From assembly GCA_041687675.1 (NCBI GenBank), contig JAWLBM010000029.1, positions 1-59,945 of the forward strand: a stretch of 59,945 nucleotides of DNA, written 5' to 3'. Both the position numbers and the translations under genes were made by a program. Origin of the DNA: JAWLBM01 sp041687675. Lineage in GTDB: Bacteria; Pseudomonadota; Alphaproteobacteria; Rhizobiales; Pleomorphomonadaceae. The notes under the pieces are model-generated. The model saw nothing but the letters and a program-made list of their open reading frames with translations. It was not told where the DNA came from and did not search any database. Below are positions 1 through 7,504 of this stretch, piece after piece. The number at the start of each line of letters is the position of its first letter. Positions within the stretch are counted from its first letter, which is position 1.

Positions 1-351
1 GCCGACCGACAGCACCACGAAGCAGTCGCCCGGCACCGCCGGCACCTTGATGGTGAAGCTCTTGTTGCCCTTGGACCGGACCGTCTTCGCCGGGCTGTCC
101 AGCGTCACCTTCACCCGGCCGCGCTTGGCCTTGCCCTCGATCACCAGCTGGCCGGCCTCGACCGCCACCTTGTTCACGGTGAGCCCGGTCGGCTTGTGGC
201 TGAACGCGGTCGGCCGCGCCGTCCCGCCCGCCTCGACCCCGCCCGTGGCGGCCCCACCGGCCTGCTGCGCCAGCGCCGCCGTGGCGCAGGAGAGGAGAAG
301 CGCGTTGGCGCCCAATGCGATGCGGAATGCGGTGCTGATCTTGGCACCCAT
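1..351 (-). CDS. Exported protein of unknown function, cut by the window edge
   Basis: Reading leftward from the ATG at 349-351, the frame stays open for 117 codons to the window edge, so the C-terminus is missing. The N-terminus looks like a Sec signal peptide: a short basic start, a hydrophobic core and a likely cleavage after ATAALAQ near residue 28. The mature part has a Gly/Ala-rich linker and then a Lys-rich, beta-looking segment (GQLVIEGKAKRGRVKVTLDS), which suggests an extracellular beta-sandwich module. I do not recognise the family. It is divergent from the ArsR-family gene at 592, with about 240 bases and an AT-rich inverted repeat between them, so co-regulation is possible. The many overlapping plus-strand frames here look like shadows. 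Confidence 0.6.
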   Translation of the reverse strand, partial: MGAKISTAFRIALGANALLLSCATAALAQQAGGAATGGVEAGGTARPTAFSHKPTGLTVNKVAVEAGQLVIEGKAKRGRVKVTLDSPAKTVRSKGNKSFTIKVPAVPGDCFVVLSVG

Positions 352-418
352 GGCCGGTTCCTCGCTACTTTCGTCGAGCGCCCTGCGCTCCCACTCCTGT
401 CCTTTGTCCGCTATTTTG

Positions 419-437
419 CAATCTTTATCAATGATTG
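419..437. promoter_or_regulatory. Candidate operator of the ArsR-family regulator
   Basis: Arms CAATC and GATTG are separated by nine bases, and the spacer contains a smaller inverted repeat (ATCA-A-TGAT). The site lies in an AT-rich patch between two divergent genes, about 155 bases before the regulator start. ArsR-family repressors bind AT-rich inverted repeats near their own promoters. The assignment rests on position and symmetry only. Confidence 0.35.
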
Positions 438-591
438 TTTTGAGTATCTATCGCTTTTTGAGCATGCCGCGGGTTGTCGGCGCCATGCCCCTCGGCAAGC
501 CCCGTCGTGCCGCCCTTGAGGATCTTTCAGGATTCACTTATATTCCGATGGACACTGCCCGCCGTCGCGGCGGCCGCTGGAGATTTCCGAC

Positions 592-945
592 ATGAACGAA
601 GCCACGGGGGCGACCCTGTGCGAGCCCGGCCCGCATGCCGGGTCTCGCGAGGAGGCCATTGCCCAGATGGAGCAGCGGGCAGAGGAGGCGGCGCGCCTGC
701 TCGCCGCCCTCGGCCAGACCAAGCGGCTGATGGCGCTCTGCCGCCTGATGGAGACGGAAATGTCGGTCGGCGCGCTCGCGGAAAGCGTCGGCCTCGGCCA
801 GTCGGCGCTGTCGCAGCATCTCGCCCGGCTGCGCGACCTCGGCCTGGTGGCCACCCGCCGCGAGGGCCAGACCATCTACTACCGCCTCGCCTCCGACAAC
901 GCCCGGCGGCTGATCGAGCTTCTCTACGAGATCTACTGCCGCTGA
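592..945 (+). CDS. ArsR/SmtB-family repressor, BigR/SqrR-like (reactive sulfur sensor)
   Basis: A 117-residue winged-helix repressor. The recognition-helix region is GLGQSALSQHLARLRDLGLV (about residues 67-86), followed by a wing RREGQTIYYRL. It matches the BigR/YgaV/SqrR branch of the ArsR family: no metal-binding ELCVCDL-type motif, but one cysteine after helix 2 (C50, in LMALCRLM) and one at the extreme C-terminus (C116, in YEIYCR). In that branch the pair forms a disulfide or polysulfide bridge on exposure to persulfide or oxidant, releasing DNA. A third cysteine, C10, is in the variable N-terminus. The gene points toward the convergent YeiH-type exporter at 995-2095. The ATG at 592 gives the usual length. 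BigR-like is inferred; an ordinary ArsR regulator of another inducer cannot be excluded. Confidence 0.8.
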   Translation: MNEATGATLCEPGPHAGSREEAIAQMEQRAEEAARLLAALGQTKRLMALCRLMETEMSVGALAESVGLGQSALSQHLARLRDLGLVATRREGQTIYYRLASDNARRLIELLYEIYCR

Positions 946-994
946 GGCGGTCCGATCCGGCCGCGGGACGGAGGCGCAAGCAGAACGTCCGGCT

Positions 995-2095
995 TCACCC
1001 CGCCAGCACCACCGCGCCGAGCACCACGGCGAGGATCCAGGCCGTCTCGGCGACCATCAGGCCGACCGGGCGCCAGCCGACGCGGAAGAGGGTCTTCAGC
1101 GAGGTCTTCATGCCGAGCGCGGCGATGGCGGTGACGAGGCACCAGCGGGAGACGTCGGAAATCGCGTCCACCGCGGGGGCCGGCAGCAGGCCGGCGCTGT
1201 TGGCCAGCATCAGCGCGACGAAGCCGACCAGGAAGCCCGGCAGGCCCACCTTCGCGCCGGACCCGCCGCCGGCGCCGATCCGGGCGACGACGATGCCGAT
1301 CGCCAGCACCACCGGCAGCAGCATGGCGACGCGCAGCAGCTTCACATAGGTGGCGACGTCGCCGGCCTCCGGCGAGACGGTGTAGCCGGCGCCGACCACC
1401 TGGGCGACATCGTGGATGGTGCCGCCGAGGAAGAGGCCCGCCTCGACATCCGTCAGCCCCAGCGCCGCGGCGATCACCGGGTAGACCACCATGGCCACGG
1501 TGGAAAGCGCGGTGACGGTCACCACCGTCAGGATCGTCTCGGCGTCGTTGCGCACCCGGTCGGGCAGCACCGAGGCGATGGCGAGCGCGGCCGAGGCGCC
1601 GCAGATCGCCACCGATCCGCCGGAGAGGAGCCCGAACCAGGGCTTGAGGCCGAGCGCCCGGGCGACGGCGACGCCGACGAGGATGGTGGTCGCGACCCCG
1701 GCCACCACGGTCAGCACCGGCACGATGCCGAGGCCGGAGATCTGCTCCAGCGTCACCCGCACGCCGAGGAGGGCGACGCCGAGGCGCAGCACCGTGCGCG
1801 AGGCGAACTCGATGCCGGCGACGCAGCGCCCGCCCTCGTGCAGGAAATGGAAGGCCATGCCGAGCAGCAGCGCGAACAGCATCACCGGCGTCGCATAGTG
1901 CTGCGCCAGCCAGGAGGCGGCGACGGCGATGGTGCCGGCGGTGAGCAGGCCCGGCCACACCGCCGCGATCAGCCGGCCCTTGGGGATGCGGCCGAGGATG
2001 CCGGGCGGTTTCGGCGGCGATGTCCGCTCGATGCCCTCCATGCTGTCGTAGGAGACCTCCCACGACACCCGGTTGCCCGGCTCCCCCGTCGTCAT
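995..2095 (-). CDS. YeiH-type putative sulfate/anion exporter, UPF0324 family
   Basis: A 366-residue inner-membrane protein with about 10 hydrophobic segments. The family signatures GGSVAICGASAALA and GGTIHDVAQVVGAG are both present. These mark the YeiH/PSE family (putative sulfate exporters), whose substrates remain poorly defined. A roughly 35-residue hydrophilic N-terminal extension precedes the first membrane segment. The gene starts 15 bases after the hutU stop on the same strand, so it is probably read through from the hut operon. On the other side it is tail to tail with the sulfur-sensor-like repressor (49-base gap). It could export an anion linked to amino-acid breakdown or to sulfur stress. 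Family call firm, substrate unknown. Confidence 0.85.
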   Translation of the reverse strand: MTTGEPGNRVSWEVSYDSMEGIERTSPPKPPGILGRIPKGRLIAAVWPGLLTAGTIAVAASWLAQHYATPVMLFALLLGMAFHFLHEGGRCVAGIEFASRTVLRLGVALLGVRVTLEQISGLGIVPVLTVVAGVATTILVGVAVARALGLKPWFGLLSGGSVAICGASAALAIASVLPDRVRNDAETILTVVTVTALSTVAMVVYPVIAAALGLTDVEAGLFLGGTIHDVAQVVGAGYTVSPEAGDVATYVKLLRVAMLLPVVLAIGIVVARIGAGGGSGAKVGLPGFLVGFVALMLANSAGLLPAPAVDAISDVSRWCLVTAIAALGMKTSLKTLFRVGWRPVGLMVAETAWILAVVLGAVVLAG

Positions 2096-2110
2096 CCGAT
2101 CCGCCCCCGG

Positions 2111-3793
2111 TCAGCGCCCCCCGAGGATGCCCGGGAGGTCCAGTTGGTGCTCGCGGGCGCAGTCGAGCGCGATCTGGTAGCCCGCGTCGGCGTGGCGCAT
2201 CACGCCCGTCGCCGGGTCGTTCCATAGCACGCGCGCGAGCCTTTTGGCGGCGGCTTCGCTGCCGTCGCACAGGATCACCATGCCGGAATGCTGGGAGAAG
2301 CCCATGCCGACCCCGCCGCCGTGGTGCAGCGACACCCAGGTGGCGCCGGAGGCGACGTTGAGCATGGCGTTGAGGAGCGGCCAGTCGGACACCGCGTCGG
2401 AGCCGTCCGCCATCGCCTCCGTCTCCCGGTTGGGCGAGGCGACTGAACCCGAATCGAGGTGGTCGCGGCCGATCACCACCGGCGCCTTCAGCTCGCCGCG
2501 CGCGACCATCTCGTTGAAGGCGAGGCCGAGCCGGTGGCGCTGGCCGAGTCCGACCCAGCAGATCCGCGCCGGCAGCCCCTGGAAGGCGATGCGCCGCGCG
2601 GCCATGTCGAGCCAGGTATGGAGGAGGGGATCGTCGGGGATCAGTTCCTTCACCTTCGCGTCCGTGCGGGCGATGTCCTCCGGGTCGCCGGAAAGGGCGG
2701 CCCAGCGGAACGGGCCGATGCCGCGGCAGAACAGCGGGCGGATGTAGGCCGGCACGAAGCCCGGGAAGGCGAAGGCGTCCTCGACGCCCTCCTCCTTGGC
2801 CATCTGGCGGATGTTGTTGCCGTAGTCGAACGTCGGCACGCCCATGCGGTGGAACTCGAGCATCGCCCGGACGTGCTCGGCCATCGAGCGCCTGGCGGCG
2901 GCGGCGACGGCGGCCGGGTCGCTCTCGCGCCGCGCCTCCCACTCGGCCACCGTCCAGTCCTTCGGGAGGTAGCCGTTCACCGGGTCGTGGGCGGAGGTCT
3001 GGTCGGTGACGGCATCCGGCCGGACGCCGCGGCGGACGAGGTCCGGGACCACCTCGACGGCGTTGCCGAGGAGGCCGACCGAGACCGCCCGTCCCTCGGC
3101 CTTCGCCCGCCCGATCATCTCCAGCGCCTCGTCGAGGCTCTCCGCCCGCGCGTCGAGATAGCGGGTGCGCAGCCGCATCTCGATCCGGCTCGGCTGGCAT
3201 TCGACGGCGAGGCAGGAGGCCCCGGCCATGGTGGCGGCGAGCGGCTGGGCGCCGCCCATGCCGCCGAGGCCGGCGGTGAGGATCCAGCGGCCGGCGAGGC
3301 TGCCGCCATAGTGGCGCCGGCCCACCTCGGCGAAGGTCTCGTACGTGCCCTGCACGATGCCCTGGGTGCCGATGTAGATCCAGGAGCCGGCCGTCATCTG
3401 GCCGTACATCATCAGCCCCTTGCGATCGAGGGCGTTGAAGTGCTCCCAGGTCGCCCAGCGCGGCACCAGGTTGGAGTTGGCGATCAGCACCCGCGGCGCG
3501 TCCGGATGGGTCGGGAAGACGCCGACCGGCTTGCCGGACTGGACCAGCAGCGTCTCGTCCTCGCCGAGGCGCTTCAGCGTGGCGACGATGCGGTCGTAGG
3601 AGTCCCAGTCGCGGGCGGCCCGGCCGATGCCGCCGTAGACGACGAGGTCGCCGGGCCGCTCGGCGACCTCGGCGTCGAGATTGTTCATCAGCATCCGGAG
3701 CGGCGCCTCGGTGGACCAGGACCGGGCGTTGAGGGTGGCGCCGCGCGGCGCGCGGATGGAACGCGTATTGTCGAGGCGGGTCGGGGCGGTCAT
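2111..3793 (-). CDS. hutU: Urocanate hydratase (HutU)
   Basis: A 560-residue cytosolic enzyme that adds water to urocanate to give 4-imidazolone-5-propionate, step 2 of histidine breakdown, using tightly bound NAD+. It shows the conserved NAD-binding stretch GLGGMGGAQPLA, VYGGIGRAARDW near residue 52, and the C-terminal SLHHGGGVGMGFSQHSGM region of the family. The length is the family norm, so the gene looks intact. It lies 13 bases downstream of hutG and is followed after 15 bases by the YeiH-type exporter. Probably expressed from the hutI-side promoter and controlled through the HutC-like palindrome at 7433-7444. Confidence 0.97.
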   Translation of the reverse strand: MTAPTRLDNTRSIRAPRGATLNARSWSTEAPLRMLMNNLDAEVAERPGDLVVYGGIGRAARDWDSYDRIVATLKRLGEDETLLVQSGKPVGVFPTHPDAPRVLIANSNLVPRWATWEHFNALDRKGLMMYGQMTAGSWIYIGTQGIVQGTYETFAEVGRRHYGGSLAGRWILTAGLGGMGGAQPLAATMAGASCLAVECQPSRIEMRLRTRYLDARAESLDEALEMIGRAKAEGRAVSVGLLGNAVEVVPDLVRRGVRPDAVTDQTSAHDPVNGYLPKDWTVAEWEARRESDPAAVAAAARRSMAEHVRAMLEFHRMGVPTFDYGNNIRQMAKEEGVEDAFAFPGFVPAYIRPLFCRGIGPFRWAALSGDPEDIARTDAKVKELIPDDPLLHTWLDMAARRIAFQGLPARICWVGLGQRHRLGLAFNEMVARGELKAPVVIGRDHLDSGSVASPNRETEAMADGSDAVSDWPLLNAMLNVASGATWVSLHHGGGVGMGFSQHSGMVILCDGSEAAAKRLARVLWNDPATGVMRHADAGYQIALDCAREHQLDLPGILGGR

Positions 3794-3806
3794 GGCGGCG
3801 TCTCCG

Positions 3807-4637
3807 TCAGGCGGAACGGGCGAAGGCGAGGCAGGCGCCGAGGCAGCGGGCGAGGAGGGCCCGGGTCGGCTCGGCGAGATCGGGATCGTAGGGCGGCGGC
3901 CAGCCCGGTTCGAAGACCGGGCCCGGCTCCTCGGCCATGTAGCCGCGGCAGGCGATCTCCATCTGCAGGGCGTGGACGCCGTCGCCCGGCCGGCCGAGCC
4001 GGCGGGTGATCCAGCCGCCGCGGAAGCGGCCGTCGACGACGAAGGGGCGGCCGTCCTCCTCGATCAGGCCGGCGACGCGGCCGACCAGCGCGGGATCCGC
4101 GGTCGCGCCGCCATTCGAACCGAGGTTGAACACCGGCAGCAGGCCCTCGAACAGCCGGGGAATCTGTGAGCGGATCGAGTGGCAGTCCCAGGCGACGACG
4201 CGGCGGTGGCGCGCCCGCAGCCGGTCGACCTCGCCGTCGAGGGCGGCGTGGTAGGGGTCGAACCAGCGCCGGCGGCGTTCGGCGATCTCCGCCGCGTCGG
4301 GTTCGGCGCCCGGGCGCCAGAGCGGCTCGCCGTCGAAGGTGGTCTGCGGGCAGAGGCCGGTGGTCGCCTGGCCGGGGTAGAGAGAGGCGCCGGAGGGATC
4401 CCGGTTGACGTCGATCACCGTGCGCGAGACCGGGGTGCGGATCACCGTGGCGTCGAGGTCGACGGCGAAGCCGTAGAGCCGGTCGATCCACCAGTCGGTG
4501 TCCTTGCGGGCGAGCCAGGGCGAGACGAGGCGCGCCTCGGTCCCGGCCGGGATGAGGGTCCCGGTATGCGGGATGGAGACGACCAGCGGGGCCTCGCCGC
4601 GGCGGATCTCGAGGGCGACCTCGGGGGCGTCGCTCAC
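3807..4637 (-). CDS. hutG: N-formylglutamate deformylase (HutG)
   Basis: A 276-residue hydrolase that converts N-formyl-L-glutamate to glutamate and formate, the last step of the five-enzyme histidine pathway. Family motifs are SIPHTGTLIP near the N-terminus, VNRDPSGASLYPGQATTGLCP (metal and substrate region), AWDCHSI, FNLGSNGGA and MEIACRGYM. The start is a GTG at 4635-4637 that overlaps the hutH stop in a GTGA arrangement, implying translational coupling. Its presence together with HutF at 7505 shows that this organism uses the deiminase/deformylase route rather than the one-step HutG of enteric bacteria, which releases formamide. Confidence 0.95.
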   Translation of the reverse strand: MSDAPEVALEIRRGEAPLVVSIPHTGTLIPAGTEARLVSPWLARKDTDWWIDRLYGFAVDLDATVIRTPVSRTVIDVNRDPSGASLYPGQATTGLCPQTTFDGEPLWRPGAEPDAAEIAERRRRWFDPYHAALDGEVDRLRARHRRVVAWDCHSIRSQIPRLFEGLLPVFNLGSNGGATADPALVGRVAGLIEEDGRPFVVDGRFRGGWITRRLGRPGDGVHALQMEIACRGYMAEEPGPVFEPGWPPPYDPDLAEPTRALLARCLGACLAFARSA

Positions 4638-6166
4638 GGCGCCACCCCCGGCATCGGCACCGGCTCCACCGCGGCGAGAACGGCGCCGGAGCGGACGAGG
4701 TCCAGCGCCGCCTCCATGTCCGGGTGCATGTAGCGGTCGTGGTCGAGGTGCGGCACCCGTTCGCGAAGGAGCGCGCGGACCCGCTCGAGCGGGGCGGAGG
4801 AGGCGAGCGGGGCGTGGAAGTCGCAGCCCTGGGCGGCGGCGAGAAGCTCGATGGCGAGCACCGCCTCGGCGTTCTCCACCATGGCGAGGAGCCGCCGCGC
4901 GCCATGGGCGGCCATCGAGACGTGGTCCTCCTGGTTGGCCGAGGTGGGGATGGAATCGACGCTGGCCGGGTGAGCGAGGCCCTTGTTCTCCGAGACCAGC
5001 GACGCCGCGGTCACCTGCGGGATCATGAAGCCGGAGTTGAGCCCCGGCTGCGGGGTCAGGAAAGCCGGCAGGCCGGAAAGGGCCGGGTCGACCAGCATGG
5101 CGATCCGCCGCTCGGCGATCGAGCCGGTCTCGGCGACGGCGAGGGCGATCATGTCGGCGGCGAAGGCGACCGGCTCGGCGTGGAAGTTGCCGCCCGAGAG
5201 CGCCACCGCCTCGTCGGCGAAGATCAGCGGGTTGTCGGAGACGCCGTTGGCCTCGGTGGCGAGAGTGGCTGCGGCCGCGGCGATGACGTCGAGCACGGCG
5301 CCCATCACCTGCGGCTGGCAGCGCAGGCAGTAGGGATCCTGCACCCGGTCGTCGCCGGTGAGATGGGAGGCGCGGATCGCCGACCCCGCCATCAGCGCCC
5401 GCAGCGCCTCGGCGGCGCGGATCTGCCCGGCGTGGCCGCGCAGCGCGTGGATCCGCGGGTCGAAGGGTGCGTCGGAGCCGCGGGCGGCGTCGGTGGAGAG
5501 CGCGCCGGTGACGAGCGCCGTCGCCGCGAGCCGGTCGGCGGCGAAGAGGCCCGCGAGCGCCATGGCGGTGGAGAACTGGGTGCCGTTGAGGAGCGCGAGG
5601 CCCTCCTTGGCGCCGAGCACCGCCGGGGCGAGGCCGGTCGCGGCGAGCGCCTCGGCCGCGGGCATGCGCCGGCCGCCGTGGACCGCCTCGCCGACGCCGA
5701 TCATCGCCGCGGCCATGTGGGCGAGCGGGGCGAGGTCGCCGGAGGCGCCGACCGAGCCCTTTCCGGGAATAACGGGGATCACGTCCCGCTCCAGCATGGC
5801 GAGGATCAGGTCCACCGTCTCCGGACGCACGCCGGAGGCGCCGCGGCCGAGGCTCGCGGCCTTCAGCGCCATCATCAGCCTGACGACCGGAAGGGGGGTC
5901 GGCTCGCCGGTGCCGGCCGCGTGGGAGAGCACGATGTTCCGCTGCAGCGTCGCAAGGTCCGCCGCCTCGATCCGCACGCCGGCGAGCTTTCCGAAGCCGG
6001 TGTTGATCCCGTAGACCGGCGCGCCGCGGGCGATGATCGCCTCCACGGCCGCCGCCGAGGCGGCGATGGCCGGCCGGCAGGCGGGGTCCAGCGCGACGGC
6101 CCCGCCGCCGAGAACGCGCCGCCAGTCGGCGAGCGGAACGGCGCCGGGGGTGAGGCGAAGGGTCAT
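4634..6166 (-). CDS. hutH: Histidine ammonia-lyase (HutH)
   Basis: A 510-residue cytosolic enzyme that removes ammonia from L-histidine to give trans-urocanate, step 1 of the pathway. The Ala-Ser-Gly triad at residues 141-143 (GSVGASGDLAPL) cyclises to the MIO electrophile, and the catalytic tyrosine region YGINTGFGKL is at about residue 52. Length is normal for the family. I chose the ATG at 6164-6166 because the protein then begins MTLRLTPGAVPL and overlaps the hutI stop by four bases (ATGA); the frame stays open upstream but that part is hutI sequence in another frame. Its stop overlaps the GTG start of hutG. Confidence 0.97.
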   Translation of the reverse strand: MTLRLTPGAVPLADWRRVLGGGAVALDPACRPAIAASAAAVEAIIARGAPVYGINTGFGKLAGVRIEAADLATLQRNIVLSHAAGTGEPTPLPVVRLMMALKAASLGRGASGVRPETVDLILAMLERDVIPVIPGKGSVGASGDLAPLAHMAAAMIGVGEAVHGGRRMPAAEALAATGLAPAVLGAKEGLALLNGTQFSTAMALAGLFAADRLAATALVTGALSTDAARGSDAPFDPRIHALRGHAGQIRAAEALRALMAGSAIRASHLTGDDRVQDPYCLRCQPQVMGAVLDVIAAAAATLATEANGVSDNPLIFADEAVALSGGNFHAEPVAFAADMIALAVAETGSIAERRIAMLVDPALSGLPAFLTPQPGLNSGFMIPQVTAASLVSENKGLAHPASVDSIPTSANQEDHVSMAAHGARRLLAMVENAEAVLAIELLAAAQGCDFHAPLASSAPLERVRALLRERVPHLDHDRYMHPDMEAALDLVRSGAVLAAVEPVPMPGVAP

Positions 6167-7371
6167 GTCCGGCCTCCGTAGACGCGGGCGTGCAGCGGGT
6201 TGAAGCCGATGCGGTAGACGAGTTCGGCCGGCCGCTCGACGTCCCAGATGGCGAGGTCGCAGGCCTTGCCGGCCTCCAGCGTGCCGATCTCCGGCAGGAG
6301 CCCGAGCGCGCGGGCGGCCTCGCGGGTGACGCCGGCGAGGCACTCCTCCACCGTCATCCGGAACAGCGTCGCGGCCATGTTCATGGCGAGGAGCAGCGAG
6401 GTGAGCGGCGAGGACCCGGGGTTGCAGTCGGTCGCCACCGCCATCGGCACGCCATGGGCGCGGAAGGCGGCGACCGGCGGCACATGGCTGTCGCGCAGGA
6501 AGTAGAAGGCGCCGGGCAGCATCACCGCGACCGAGCCGGCGCGGGCCATCGCCTCGACCCCGGCGTCGGCGGCGTGCTCCAGGTGGTCGGCGGAGAGCGC
6601 CCCGAAGCGGGCGGCGAGCGCGGCGCCGCCGAGGTCGGACAGCTGGTCGGCGTGCAGCTTCACCGGCAGGCCGAGGCGGCGGGCAGCCTCGAACACGGTG
6701 GCGATCTCGTCCGGCGAGAAGGCGATCGTCTCGCAGAAGCCGTCCACTGCGTCGGCGAGCCCCTCGCGCGCGGCGGCGGGGATGATCTCTTCGGCGACCA
6801 GGCGGACGTAGCCGGCGCGGTCGGCGGCGAACTCCGGCGGCAGGGCGTGGGCGGCGAGCAGGCTCGTCGATACCCGCACGTCGCGCTCGCGGCCGAGCCG
6901 GCGGGCGGCGCGGAGCTGCCGCAGTTCCGCCCCGGGCTCGAGGCCGTAGCCGGACTTGACCTCGACGGTGGTGACCCCTTCGGCGATCAGCGCGTCGAGC
7001 CGCGGCAGCGTTTCGGCGACCAGCCGGTCCTCGTCGGCGGCGCGGGTGGCGCGGACGGTGGAAAGGATCCCGCCGCCGGCCCGGGCGATCTCCTCGTAGG
7101 AGGCGCCGGCGAGGCGCATCTCGAACTCGCGGGCGCGGTCCCCGGCATGGACGAGGTGGGTGTGGCAGTCGACGAGGCCCGGCGTGATCCAGCGGCCGCC
7201 GCAGTCGACGGTCGCCGCCGCGACCCCGGCGGGGAGGCCCTCCCTCGGCCCGGCGTAGGCGATCCTGCCGCCGCTGGCGGCGACGACGCCGTCCTCGACG
7301 ATCCCGAGTCCCGGACCGGCCATGGTGGCCAGCCGGGCGTTCAACCAGATCCTGTCGTAGCGGGCAGCCAT
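6163..7371 (-). CDS. hutI: Imidazolonepropionase (HutI)
   Basis: A 402-residue amidohydrolase-superfamily enzyme that opens the ring of imidazolone-5-propionate to give N-formimino-L-glutamate, step 3 of histidine breakdown. The metal-binding VDCHTHLVHAGDR (HxH) is followed by the family stretch EFEMRLAGASYEEIARAGGG, and a later KLHADQLSD and a conserved VAVATDCNPGSSP carry further metal and substrate ligands. The ATG at 7369-7371 gives MAARYDRIWLN, the usual start; a longer open frame upstream crosses the operator and is not used. It is the first gene of the minus-strand hut operon (hutI-H-G-U-yeiH). Confidence 0.96.
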   Translation of the reverse strand: MAARYDRIWLNARLATMAGPGLGIVEDGVVAASGGRIAYAGPREGLPAGVAAATVDCGGRWITPGLVDCHTHLVHAGDRAREFEMRLAGASYEEIARAGGGILSTVRATRAADEDRLVAETLPRLDALIAEGVTTVEVKSGYGLEPGAELRQLRAARRLGRERDVRVSTSLLAAHALPPEFAADRAGYVRLVAEEIIPAAAREGLADAVDGFCETIAFSPDEIATVFEAARRLGLPVKLHADQLSDLGGAALAARFGALSADHLEHAADAGVEAMARAGSVAVMLPGAFYFLRDSHVPPVAAFRAHGVPMAVATDCNPGSSPLTSLLLAMNMAATLFRMTVEECLAGVTREAARALGLLPEIGTLEAGKACDLAIWDVERPAELVYRIGFNPLHARVYGGRT

Positions 7372-7432
7372 GACGCCTCCTGCCGTCGCCGCCGGCCGCG
7401 CCTCCCCCCGGTTGCGCCGCGGCCGCTCGTTA

Positions 7433-7444
7433 ATGTATATACAT
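7433..7444. promoter_or_regulatory. HutC-type operator between hutI and hutF
   Basis: A perfect 12-base palindrome, ATGTATATACAT, sits in the 133-base divergent region, 62 bases from the hutI start and 61 from the hutF start. The core TGTATATACA matches the operator known for the GntR-family repressor HutC, whose inducer is urocanate. One site could control both transcripts. No hutC gene is present in this window. Confidence 0.75.
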
Positions 7445-7504
7445 ATAACCGAGACCCAAGGGCCTGTCCATGGCCGGAACACCGGCGAGGCGAGGGAGGA
7501 TGCG

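Noticed and set aside
3681..4169. Long plus-strand frames across the hut genes
   Set aside because: Gly/Arg/Ala/His-rich shadows of the minus-strand hut genes; the opposite frames match known enzymes throughout.
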